NCBI GenBank assembly: GCA_019096195.1
Contig: JAGTXK010000091.1
Location: forward strand, 310,001-374,000
DNA length: 64,000 nucleotides
Source: Boletus sp. NGJ
Taxonomy: Eukaryota > Basidiomycota > Agaricomycetes > Boletales > Boletaceae
Direction: 5' to 3'
A model generated the notes under the pieces. It saw only the letters and a program-made list of their open reading frames with translations, was not told where the DNA came from and made no database searches. The position numbers and the translations under genes were made by a program. Below are positions 35,924 through 46,187 of the stretch, piece after piece. How positions within the stretch are numbered: position 1 is the stretch's first letter; each line of letters opens with the position of its first letter.

Positions 35924-37618
35924 CTACTCGTCTTCATCCTCTTCAAAGGTTAACGTTCTCTTCGTCTTTCGCGTGCCCGATCCGGCTTTGCGCGCCCTAT
36001 GCTCTTCATCCTCCTCCTCGCTTTCCACATCCATATCATGGCTATCATCGCCACCCAAGGAGTCGATGTTCTTCCTTTTGCGTTCTTCCTCCTGCTGTTG
36101 ATCAATTTTTGCGTCCAAGCGATCCAGAGGATCCTCTACCTCTTCTTCACGGCGACGGCGTTTTTTGCCCGAACCTTGTCCGAACCCTCTGTCCTCGTCC
36201 GACTCATCGGCGACAACGAAGTCATCTTCCTGATACTCCCCACCCTTGCGCGCCTCTGCCTTTCGTTTGGAACCACGCACGTCATCTTCATCCTCGGAGC
36301 CCCCATACTCTGGCTCTTCATCGTCCGTCCAAACATCGTGGCTTGAACGTTTCCTTTGGCTAGAACTCCGTTTTCTGCGCACTCCGAATCCCGTATCATC
36401 TGTTTTCTTTTTGGATTTCCTGGCGGAAAGCCTCAGTAGCTCCAGTTTTTCTCGTTCAGGGTCCATAGTGGGTTCAGGAGCCATGCGCAATCGCGCAACT
36501 TTGCTATGTTTTTGGCCCACTGCACGGACTAGCATGCGATGCGTTTCAGACTGCATACCAGTCGGCCGCAAGGTCATGTAACCGGTAATGACGGCTTCGG
36601 CCTGAAGGACCTCCGATCTTTTGTGCTGTGCGACGAGATAGGTCAAACCTTGAGATTTCAAACCGGGTGGCTGCGATGCGGAGGGAGTACTCTGAGAAGT
36701 TGATTGTGAACTTCCGATCGACTGGCGAACAACGCCGCCAGATGTATCAATAGTCTGGTTGATGTCGAAGAGCTCTTTGCCTAGCCGGAGGCTCAGGGAA
36801 CCATCGGACCAACGAACGATCCGGCTGTTTGATTGGCGTCTCTGTAATTTACATAAAAAAGGTGACTAGGCGAGTAGACAGGTACTCACATCCTGGCCAA
36901 ATTCGTCCTTGATCCACCTCCATCGAACGGTATTTTCCACCTTCAGCTTTATGGACATAGTTTTCTCGCGCATGCTCTCATTTGGGTGGGAGTCTTCCTC
37001 GTCTTGTTCCGGACCCACGTAGGTGTCAGGGTGAAATGGCTTTGAATCCACTTTAACGAAATTGGGTACACGAATTACCCAGTGCTAGGACAGCAGTGAG
37101 CGCCATGCCATGTGGTGGACGGATGTAATTTTACATCACCGTCAGAGGTCCTTGGGATTGGAATATTCGGTATTGAAACGTTGGCTTCCTGGATCTCAGG
37201 TACCACTTGGGCTGGTTCGTCGTTTTCCATATACTCCAATTCCCGTCGACGGTCTTTTTCCGTTTGCGAGAGTTCATCAGAATCGTACCCTGATTCTGCA
37301 GGTGTAGCGGCAAGGCTTCTGTACGCGTGTAGTATGAACACAAGGAACTGTGTTACGAGGCAATATGAGAACGCACGTTTCGGATTTGACATGTTTAGAC
37401 TCGTCCAGTTCTGCCTCTTGTCCAAACAGGTCGTCCATTGGCTCGTCCACACCATCCCGGTTCACCACGGCCTGTCCCGGGAAGGAGTCTGGCTCCTCCT
37501 TGACCTCTGGCTCCTTGCCTGAGGTTTCCATGTCGACATCTTGTTCGTGGGTACGAGAAGACGGGTAGCTGTGGTTGTAGCGCACGGGTTCCTCGAGCGC
37601 ACCTGCCAGTGAGGACAT
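35924..37618 (-). CDS. LEO1: LEO1, subunit of the PAF1 transcription elongation complex
   Basis: Start at 37618: MSSLAGALEEPVRYNHSY. An acidic N-terminal half (DEPMDDLFGQEAELDESKH) is followed by the conserved Leo1 domain: VDSKPFHPDTYVG, MSIKLKVENTVRWRWIKDE, the spliced piece RRQSNSRIVRWSDGSLSLRL, GLTYLVAQHKRSEVLQAEA, and LRPTGMQSETHRMLVRAVG. The C-terminus is highly charged, with repeated RKRSS, EDEDDVRG and KKRRRREEE blocks, as usual for Leo1. It acts in the nucleus with Paf1, Ctr9, Cdc73 and Rtf1 on elongating RNA polymerase II and in histone modification. About five exons. Confidence 0.87.
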
Positions 37619-38172
37619 GATTGGTCGACTAGAAAGAGACCGATTCCCGAATGAGGCTGTCACTGAACGTACTGAACACCCAAATTTGGCAGAGGGTCAC
37701 AACTCCTACCAACCACTACTCCAACTGGTCGTAACTAAGTACTACAATGCACTTCTCCTTCCAGATTTCCGAGGCGACCTCTCTCCTTTCTCATGTCTGA
37801 CGTAGCGCAATTGCGCTGGTTTGGCTAGTGCTATGCACCAGGCTCTGACCGGTTGCGGCGACGTGGCTGTCCCGTATCAGACCTTCTAGAATTACTATTT
37901 AGAATACCCGCCCAAGGCAAGTGTCCCAAGTAACTGACACACTCGTAAAATGTCCCAAACCTCACAATCATGATACTAGTTGGCGTGTGGCACATATCCA
38001 GTAGTGTGAGATCTAGACCTGAACCTTCGAGTTGCGTCATCTAGTTCTCTGCAAGCGCTCAGCTCACGCCTTCCCCACAGCAATATGCTGTGGATTATGC
38101 ATCAGTCTCTGTACCAACGATTGCACATATAAGCCGTGCCTAACTGGGTCGTATCGTTGGTTGTTAACCACC
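37619..38172. other. Divergent intergenic region of 550 bp
   Basis: It separates the LEO1 start (minus) from the unknown gene at 38173 (plus). Short frames in it have no recognisable content. It is longer than the other head-to-head spacers in the window. Confidence 0.4.
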
Positions 38173-39736
38173 ATGGATGCGGATCTGGGCCATTGGTCAG
38201 AGCCATACTCTAGCCTTTACGGTTTGATGGGTAATGACGAAGACTACGCGGAATCCGGCGACATCAGCTACGACATGCGTTACTTCTTTACCGCAGATCC
38301 TGCAAACATGGTTGATTTCATTCACCCCTCTGTGAGTATAAGTTTCTTCCTAAGCGAGGCGATCGCTGAGTGATGTAGATACCCACCCACTTTCCACATG
38401 CGGCGTCTTTCGGTGACACGTCTTATGCTCAGAACCTCCTATATCTTCCTCCCGGCAGTACGTCAAGCAACCAGCGGCAGCAAGCTAACCAGCAACTGCA
38501 TATTGATACCCAACTAAGCCCCTGCCAAATCAACGATTCAGAGAACTCCACAGCGTCAAGCACCTCTTTCAAAGTATTAGAAACACCCTACTTTGAACTA
38601 TACCCCAATTTTCAGCCATCCATCTATGTTCCCTTGCCCGGGTCAGCTTCGTCAGAAAGTAGACTGTTGATGCCAGTACGTAGGCGAGATATTTAGGATG
38701 ATCAATCTTGACTTTTTCTGGTTTATAGGATGTAGGGAAGTTGTCACCTCTCCCTGTGTCACCCTTGTCGCTTTACTCGCCAAGCTTTGAAGGGGACGCG
38801 CTCGAAGCTCCTGCGTCCCCCCTTCCAGTAGAACCCGTAACTGTTTTCGTCTCATGCCATGGGCAAAAACTAATTTTAGTGTTAGCACGTAGTGACGCAG
38901 GTCCCGATGCCCCACATCCTTGAGTGGAAGAGGGTAATCATGCTCTGTGGGACGAATGATTTTGTCCCTCAGACGGTTTATCAACCGTATACCGAAGCCG
39001 ACAGGAAACGGTACATACGAGATGTGGAGTTGAAAGAAACTATCTTCTTCCACACGGATGATTCATCCGAATTGGGTGTATCCCTCGATGATGCCTTAAA
39101 ACAAAAACTGGGGCACCTTAATGGCAAGGACGATCGTATGTTTAATGATTGTGGACCCTCTGTATCAATCCGCATCCAGGCATGTATTCGGGCATTTTCC
39201 CAGCTCACTGATTAACACGTTTCTCCAGTGGCCGGGCTACGCACCATGGTCAAAACAGATTCCTACCATGGACTTCAAGACTCCCAAGGGCCATATCACC
39301 AGAGCCAAGCTTGCGAAAAATATCGCTACTTGTGTTAGCCGTTTTGCAGCAGTGGGTAGAATTCAACGTTTGTGAGTCTGGTTTTGGCTGACATTAGCTC
39401 TAGGATATGCAAGAGAAGCCTATGGAGGCGGAGTCTGATATAAGGTGGAAAATTGGAGAGCAGCATATTAAAGTAGGGGACCTTATCCTGGTATCCCTCC
39501 ATCACGTATCGAAAGGGAGTTGGCAACCACAACTTCGCCTTCGCAGTCCATTCGCTACATTTTTCTTATCAGTGGGACGAGTCTTTTCCATCGGTTCCTG
39601 CCTCGTGATTACTATTCTGTGGAACTATTACTGGCCGATTGCATTTCCTTGTCTGCGATTTCTTGGTGGTTTGAGTACTAGGGAACATGTATATTCGACT
39701 CGGACTTTGTCGGTGTCCGATCTTGGTGGAAACTAG
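38173..39736 (+). CDS. Lineage-specific protein of unknown function
   Basis: Start at 38173: MDADLGHWSEPYSSLYGLM, about 450 residues over about seven exons. Conserved-looking cores are CGTNDFVPQTVYQP, SSELGVSLDDALKQKLGHL and DCGPSVSIRIQ; then, across an intron, WPGYAPWSKQIPTMDFKTP, HITRAKLAKNIATCVSRFA, and after another intron DIRWKIGEQHIKVGDLI. From memory this WPGY...ITRAKLAK pattern recurs in many uncharacterised basidiomycete proteins, but I know no named function. The N-terminal third is disordered. Near the C-terminus is a hydrophobic stretch (IGSCLVITILWNYYWPIAFP) that could be a membrane segment, or an exon read past its proper end. A broken partial paralogue lies 1.7 kb downstream. 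Confidence 0.6.
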
Positions 39737-41439
39737 CGCATCTCAGAACTAAAGACTCAAAGAGGATGGCGTCGCGATTATAAAGTCGAGGAATGTTCCC
39801 CCTGCCCACTTGCCAGTGTCAGGCGACTCAGTCTCTGTACTAGGCGCTGATGGAGAACTGCTATTTCAAGTCCACCAGATCGATGCACCTATTCCTGAGC
39901 ATCAGAGTGTGCTCAACGTTTAGGTAATATCTACTGTTCTCAAGGAGTATCAACATCTTCAAGGCAGCCGAATAAGTACCAGCAGTTGTCCTCAGAATCA
40001 TGTGCTCCTCGAATCCCCAAGCTGTAAATGTCCGCAATATTGTCGTGCATTCATGTGCGATTTTGTTCCGCCGGTAAATTTCCAGACTGACGCTTCGTAC
40101 AGCAATGGTGCTAGGATATCTGTTTGAGAATTGGCTAGATTGGTGAGGACTTCGGACTCCTCAGCGCGTGGATGTGGAATTTCGAGTGAACCTTGCCAGC
40201 TGGCAGCGAGAGGTGAGCACTGAGCACGGCCGGCGAGATTCACATACATTTCAAGCCAGCACTAACGCTTTTCCGCTGATTCAAGTTGGGGCATGTTGAG
40301 GGAGATATGCTGAAGTCTTGGTAATCATGCGATCCAAGTTGAGTGCTGCTCCCGCCGGGCGTTCCACAAGATTAATTACATTCCACAGCTTTCGTTGACC
40401 TGGGCCAACATATGACTGCTATACCGGTGAATCTCGAGTTTTATATTCCGCTATCTCAATAAGTCACAATGCTATACGATTAAAGCAAAGAAACGGGTTT
40501 GGATGGAGGTTGCATATGTGCATTGACTCTCGGTCCCAGTATCTGTGCGAAGACTGCTTACAGTAGTCACAGGGCGCAGCAGCCATGTGGTTCCCTTTGA
40601 CGCAGTCTAAACTCGATGCTTGATGCTCACTGGCATCATCCCTCCTGGAAACAGCCCATTCGCTCTCGACGTGGCGCTCTGGCGTAGCATGCCCTTCGTG
40701 ACGCCAAAGTCTGCCAGATTACTCTTACAGCCATAACACGATTACACGCATGCCCCAGAGTGTGAATACCGCCAAGCTGTGCCGTGATATCATCAAAACA
40801 GCACAACTTGGTCAATTGGAAGTTGACAGCAACTGTGAGTAGCTGTGTTACCAGACGTGTTCATGCTCGCATTGAACCCTTGCTGTAGACTTGGCGCATG
40901 CTGTTCACGAATGTTGGTCACCAACAATCAGCGTTGGCCCATGGTTGGACCTGGAAAGAAAGCTGCTACAACGTCGTTGCATTCACCCATGAATCCGTTC
41001 GAATTGCTCTATTGGATCGGTGTCCGCCCTAAGATTGTCATGGAGCATCTGCCACCAGACAATGTAATGCGCCCCCAGCTCGAGGACGGTGAGATAAATT
41101 TGACCACAGGAAATTGACTGTTATACCAATACAACGTAGCCACATTTAGTTTCGACCAGGTTCTGAAGTCGATCGAACGTCGAAATGGAACTAGGGACCT
41201 CCGGGCAGCGATGTTCGCACTCGGAGTACAATGTTTCCGAGTTTCCGAGTCACGGCTCTTGCACCCAACATTACTGTTCGGCGTTACTGGGCTGAAGACG
41301 GGTGCCAGTGACTCGGATATAGTTTGTGATAGCTGTGCTTCCTCCTCCCTCTCCGGTACTTCTCTGGGAAGCACTTCAGACTCTCCGTCACATATGAGAC
41401 TGCTCACCTTACCCCAAAAAGCTGATTATTTACAACATG
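39737..41439. other. Long gap with unresolved gene fragments
   Basis: No complete gene is seen. From 39737 to about 40700 there is nothing I can support. From 40753 a frame reads MPQSVNTAKLCRDIIKTAQ, with a GTGAGT donor and a TGTAG acceptor joining it to LAHAVHECWSPTISVGPWLD before a stop near 41000. Further frames (40980-41090 and 41150-41400) carry coding-like stretches such as FSFDQVLKSIERRNGTRDLR. These look like pieces of one or more degraded genes, possibly of the neighbouring unknown family. Confidence 0.35.
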
Positions 41440-41760
41440 GCAGGAGGCAGATAACCAAAGCCCCTCACAGGAGTGTTATATTTCGCGGAAGAAAATTCCC
41501 GTGGACGCTATCGTCGTCACCGGGACTGACAAATTCGTGCCGCAGACACTGTACAAGCCAGACAAGGAGCGGTACCTTGAGCAAGTCTCTCTCTCACCGC
41601 CGACCATTTCATGACAAAAGAGCCGCTTGAGTGGGGTATTTCACTCGATGACGTCCGCAACGGAAAGACACAGCATCTCGTGGATAAAAACATACCCGTC
41701 TTGCAGGACTGTGGACCGTCAGTGTCCATCAGGATAAATGTAAGTTGGCAGCCGGTCCGC
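41440..41760 (+). pseudogene. Partial, broken paralogue of the gene at 38173
   Basis: In one frame IPVDAIVVTGTDKFVPQTLY is followed by KPDKERYLEQV. In the next frame come EPLEWGISLDDVRNGKTQHL and DCGPSVSIRIN with a GTAAGT donor. These align in order with CGTNDFVPQTVYQP, ELGVSLDDALKQKLGHL and DCGPSVSIRIQ of the gene at 38173. The two parts here lie in different frames, separated by an in-frame TGA around 41612 and a one-base shift. No counterpart of the following WPGY/ITRAKLAK exon is seen downstream. A tandem duplication followed by decay is the simplest reading, though an unrecognised small intron at the shift cannot be excluded. Confidence 0.5.
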
Positions 41761-42438
41761 CTACGGCGTGACGTAGCATGACCACACCTTGGTTCGTCTA
41801 ACGAGGCCCTTGCCCAGGGGCGTCGACGGTTCTTCGGAAGATTACTTAGCATTACAAAGGCGACACTGACCTTGATGTTGACGTTGACCCATGAGTCACC
41901 ACTTGTATTGCCTGAAAAGGCATGAACAACTAGCATGGTGGAAGTGCTGCATTTTATATACTTTCCGACATTGTAAAACGAGTTTGGTGTTGTGCTACTA
42001 GGGGGCTGGCCACTGGGTTGTATGTGAACAGTGGGACCGATAACAGGATGAATAGTTGTCTCCTGGAAAACAAGGGTATAGAAGCAAGTTGTTCGATACC
42101 CAAATGCGGGTATCCCATTGTTTGCGCTCTATTCTGAGCGAGCAGCGTGCAGACTAGTACATGGGCTCTTGTAGTGACTTTCAGGATATAACAGGCCAGT
42201 TGCTTGTTGTTCGACCTGCGCGTGCCCCCTTCATCGATCAAGGAACAAGAGCTTCCTTCAACCAACCAGCCATAAAACTTGGGATCTCGGACGCGTGGTA
42301 CAGTTATCATCACGCCTTTGCAAGCCTTCACTGCTCTCAGACCGCTCCTTTTCTCCGACTCCCAAGTCTGTTCAGGGTATCCTACTGTATCAAATATCCG
42401 AGCCTTCACTGTATCAAATATCTGATCTCTATCTATCA
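41761..42438. other. Intergenic region of about 680 bp
   Basis: No supported gene. A minus-strand frame at 41954-42466 (170 codons) has no recognisable motif and overlaps the start of the small gene at 42439, so I treat it as chance. Positions 42385-42424 hold a short direct repeat (GTATCAAATATC twice). Confidence 0.35.
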
Positions 42439-42813
42439 TGAACCACGGCTCAGTCGCTATCGCCATCGTTCAACACCAGGTGATGATCATCCAAGGTAAG
42501 ATGCGCGTCCAGATGTCACACGTCCATCGTTTCCTGACAAACCTTTCAAGCTGCACGGTCCCACAATCGCCGTGATCACTGGTTGGACGTGTACACCTAC
42601 AGTCCATTTGGGGAACGACTCTTTCTGGCGTCGCCAGTTCCACAAGCGCGCATCGCGCCGTCTGACTTGCTCGTGGTCTTCCCTTTTCGTACCCCTACCT
42701 CAGACATGATCGAACTCCCTGCACAAGCCTACCAAGAGTACCTCGAACTGAGCGCAACACACCAGCGCAAACATGAGAATTTGTGGCGTCGTTGGAGAGC
42801 CAGTCTGCACTAA
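42439..42813 (+). CDS. Small protein of unknown function
   Basis: An ATG at 42439 opens MNHGSVAIAIVQHQVMIIQ. A 57-bp intron with a GTAAGATG donor and a TTTCAAG acceptor joins it to ARSHNRRDHWLDVYTYSPFG, then ERLFLASPVPQARIAPSDLL, ending NLWRRWRASLH at 42813. The total is about 105 residues. The frame is open and the composition protein-like, but I recognise no family. It may be a fungal-specific small gene or the surviving end of a larger one. Confidence 0.4.
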
Positions 42814-43185
42814 GCGTCGAAACTTGAACGATTGAGGTTGCGGAGAAGTTGGTTTCGGGCATCACTCCGAGAATGTCGCGGTTTTCATCATACTTCATGC
42901 TGTTTTATATGCCATGGATATGGCACCCATTGCAGCACCCTGTAGCGTTAGGTCTGGCCTCCTACCTGTATCTTTACTTTCGTTTATGTATCGAATACAT
43001 CCCCTCCGCTGGTCTGCATGGAACGTTTTCGTTGTGTTTATCAGCCTCATCTCACCACAAACCAATTTGAATAGGTGATACTTGCCACATCCACTGCAAA
43101 CAACAGAGAATTATGAGGACATACAGGACAGCAAGATTGAGCCACGTGTAAGATGGAAATACTGGATAATAAAATAAGTTGTTCG
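42814..43185. other. Convergent intergenic gap
   Basis: About 370 bp between the small unknown gene and the condensin stop. The frames here look like 3'-UTR shadows. No gene seen. Confidence 0.4.
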
Positions 43186-46077
43186 TCATACACCTGGTGT
43201 CGCATTCGGGTCTCTGAAGACCTAACAGGGTAAAAGTCAGAGCATGTAGTGTGAACTGGGACAAACAAACCTTCAAGTTCCATATATCTGCAACCCTATC
43301 CACTCCCTGCGATTCTGTCGGCACCTCGTCGCCGCCATCGTCGTCAGGGACACTACTCGATGACGCTTGTAGCTTCAGTCCCTGCTCGTTTGCCAAGTGT
43401 AGCAAGCAAATGAAGCAAAAACTTGTACTGATTTCCTCCATCTTGTCTTTCGGATAGGACTTTTGGAGCCCTGATATCACTTGACTGAACTGCCGTCCGT
43501 CTGAGGGATCAGTCACTGATTGATCATCGACGTCCTACAAAGGGTGAGCTAGGATCGGGATGGGTACCATGGGAGAAGGTTGTCACCATTTCTTCTTCTT
43601 GCTCTTCCTTTTGGGAAACCTTAATATCCAACCCTTTCCAAATATTTTCCTTTAGTTTCCGAACGTCAACACGCTTTGCACGTTTAGCATAGTTGACGGA
43701 TTCGGGTCGAATACGACGAGTCATGCCTTGTGTCGCCGCTAAGAGATCCTGCTCTCCAGCGTCCTCTGGCACAATCCCATCACCATCGACATCACCTTCA
43801 TACAGGTCGTCAAATGCTGGACCGTCGTCGTCGTCATTGAAAAACTGGGTGTTGAATGGGACTGGTACATCACCGCCTGAGATGCCAATCAGAATCTCTT
43901 GTACTTCGGTTAAGTGCAAACACTTACTCTCATCGCCTTCCTCTTGTGCTAGGCGGCCCGCTGCTTGGTCGGCAGCAGCTTGGGCCCAGAAATTCTCGTC
44001 GACTTCGCCATCTCCGGCTTCGTTAAAGCGAACCCGCTGTCCTCGCATTTTCAGCTTCCGAAATACAAGTGGAGGTGAGTATTGGTTGGAATCGAGGAAC
44101 TAGTACACCTACAGAAAACTTGGGCTTCAGGAACAGCGTCACAAGTTGTCTGCTGGAGAAGTGCATATCATCCGGAAGTGTATGTGTGTCACGCTTCTCT
44201 TCCTTTGCCTTCCTGCCTCGCCCGCCTTTCTTGGTAGTCGATTTAACCGTTCCGTAGTTTGGCAGGGTGATACCAGCCCCGCGAGTTACAGGAGCAAATA
44301 GCTCATTCGATAACGTTTTGACGTCCTTCTCGGATGGTGTCAGGAAGTCAATTCTAAAGGCCTCTTTCTTCTCCCGACGGGGCTTGGAAGCAGCTCCCTC
44401 GGAAGCATCCGCTGGGAACGAGTACGTTAGTGACGTGAAATAACATTCATCACTGCTCACGTTTTCGTATGACTTTGCGCAACTTCCAGTGTTCGGGGCC
44501 AGCCCAGTTCTTCATGATATTTTGGTCAAAGTACCCCATGATACCGCTCTCGCCATCAGCATCTGTCATGGCCATGACAAGATCCCGTTCGGTTGGTATT
44601 CGACGCGGATCAAACGGCACGAAAGCCCCGGGGCGGAAGTTTTGACCTTGTTGGGCGTCAACAACAGGAGAGCCATCGTGTCCACTTCCATAGTCATCAC
44701 CACCGAATACACCACCGCCTGCATAGTCATCGTCCACGGCTTGGTCTCCTTGAAAAAAGTCCTCAGTTTGAGGTATACCGCTACCATCAACGTCCATTGC
44801 ATTGTTGTCTCCAAATGCGTCAAACCCCGTTCCGTTCCCGTCGTCGTCTTCCTCGTCAGCGCGGGTGTCGTCCCGATAGAGAGTGGTGTCGTCAAACGTT
44901 ATGTTATCATGAGTAAACGAGAATTCCGCCAAGGAGTGTGCGATGACGTTGTCTTCCAGAATTTCCAGGTCAGGCAAAAAATGACCTATTTGTTACATTT
45001 TAGCGGGATAGTTGTAAAAGATTCACAAAGGTCACTAACTTCTTAGATAGCTCAAATCGACGTCCTCTTCGGACTCGAGTATTGACTCTTCTTCGTCTAC
45101 CACCTTAGCCATTGAATCGCTCGCATCGAAAACAATGCGCAAACCACCATCAGCTCCGACACCTAGTCCAAGGTGATTCATGAGTAGCCCGTGTGCACCA
45201 CCCTCATCAAAGTCAGCGCAAGTCTTTTTGAACAGGGGATCAACGCGGAATTCAAGGTCCAATTTTTTACTCCGAAGTTGGCTGGCATCCTTGGCAAGAG
45301 TCGAATCGGGTCGATGGGTTTTCTTCTTCTTCCTCGGTTGGGAAGCATCTTGGCCATCGGGATCGTCGGAGGCGGCTTCATCCGCTTCTTCGCCTGTTGC
45401 CATATTCTCGTTAGCAAGGTTACTGAGCAGCTTGCCAGTCTCAGTGCCGACACTATCAACACGACTCGTCCAAATTTTGACACAGCCGTCAAGCGTACAT
45501 GAGGCACGCTGGAAATTGATCGAATTGTCTGTGTTATTTCGGAGAAGGGACATGTCATGAAAGTAGTCGATCAGGGCGAAATTCCATGAGTTCGCTGCGT
45601 TTATTTTCTAGGAGAGAGTAAGCAATCAAGCCAAGTCGATGCCGTGTCACACACATTATCTGTAGCCATCTTCATCCACTCTTCAAAGTTCGAGTTCATG
45701 ACATCGAGAGGCACATTTATGACTGGGGGAGGGAGTGCCGAATTGAGCTGCTGTTGATGTTTCTGCTTCGCTAGTGCAGCTCTCGAGCTCTCTCCAGTGT
45801 CCATCCTGTCACCGGAGGAAGGACCTGGTTCCACGCTCTCGATAACAGCCAGCTTTGTAGTCTTCCGCCGCCGCCGTTTCTCGGCTGCGTCGTCATTGAT
45901 GTTGACTGTCCTTAACGGGGCGCGTCCAGAATCCGAGTTGAAACTCGCGTCCGGATCGAGTCCATGGACGTCGCTGATGCGCTTCTTGCTGCCTTGCCGA
46001 TGATTTGGTCTCGGAGTGTCTGGCTCTGTGTCGTCGCTGTCGTGTTCAGCGATGCGGGCGTGTTTCGATGGGGCCAT
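43186..46077 (-). CDS. BRN1: Condensin subunit 2, BRN1/CAP-H (kleisin)
   Basis: Start at 46077: MAPSKHARIAEHDSDDTEPD. Condensin-H motifs follow: NSNFEEWMKMATDN with KINAANSWNFALIDYFHDM (N-terminal kleisin helix that contacts SMC2), FQRASCTLDGCVKIWTSRVD, the LDLEFRVDPLFKKTCADFDE stretch, LPDLEILEDNVIAHSLAEF, SRQLVTLFLKPKF, RRIRPESVNYAKRAKRVDVR with LKENIWKGLDI (near the C-terminal winged helix), and SDGRQFSQVISGLQKSYPKD, ending NATPGV. It bridges Smc2 and Smc4 and recruits the HEAT subunits in mitotic chromosome condensation. Long acidic disordered regions are normal for the family. About nine exons; the last is short and ends at 43186. Confidence 0.87.
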
Positions 46078-46187
46078 TTTCCCCTCGTCGCCGTCTTCAA
46101 CAAAGAGATCGTTATTACAAGCGCACGTGACTCACGCGCAACGCGTCAGGTCACGCGTCACGCTTGCACTGGCCAAGTAGTTCTATG

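Noticed and set aside
41954-42466. A 170-codon minus-strand frame.
   Set aside because: No motif, no splice structure, and it overlaps the better-supported small plus-strand gene.
44489-45046. Long plus-strand frame opposite the condensin gene (185 codons).
   Set aside because: It is a shadow of the acidic, strongly biased condensin coding sequence.
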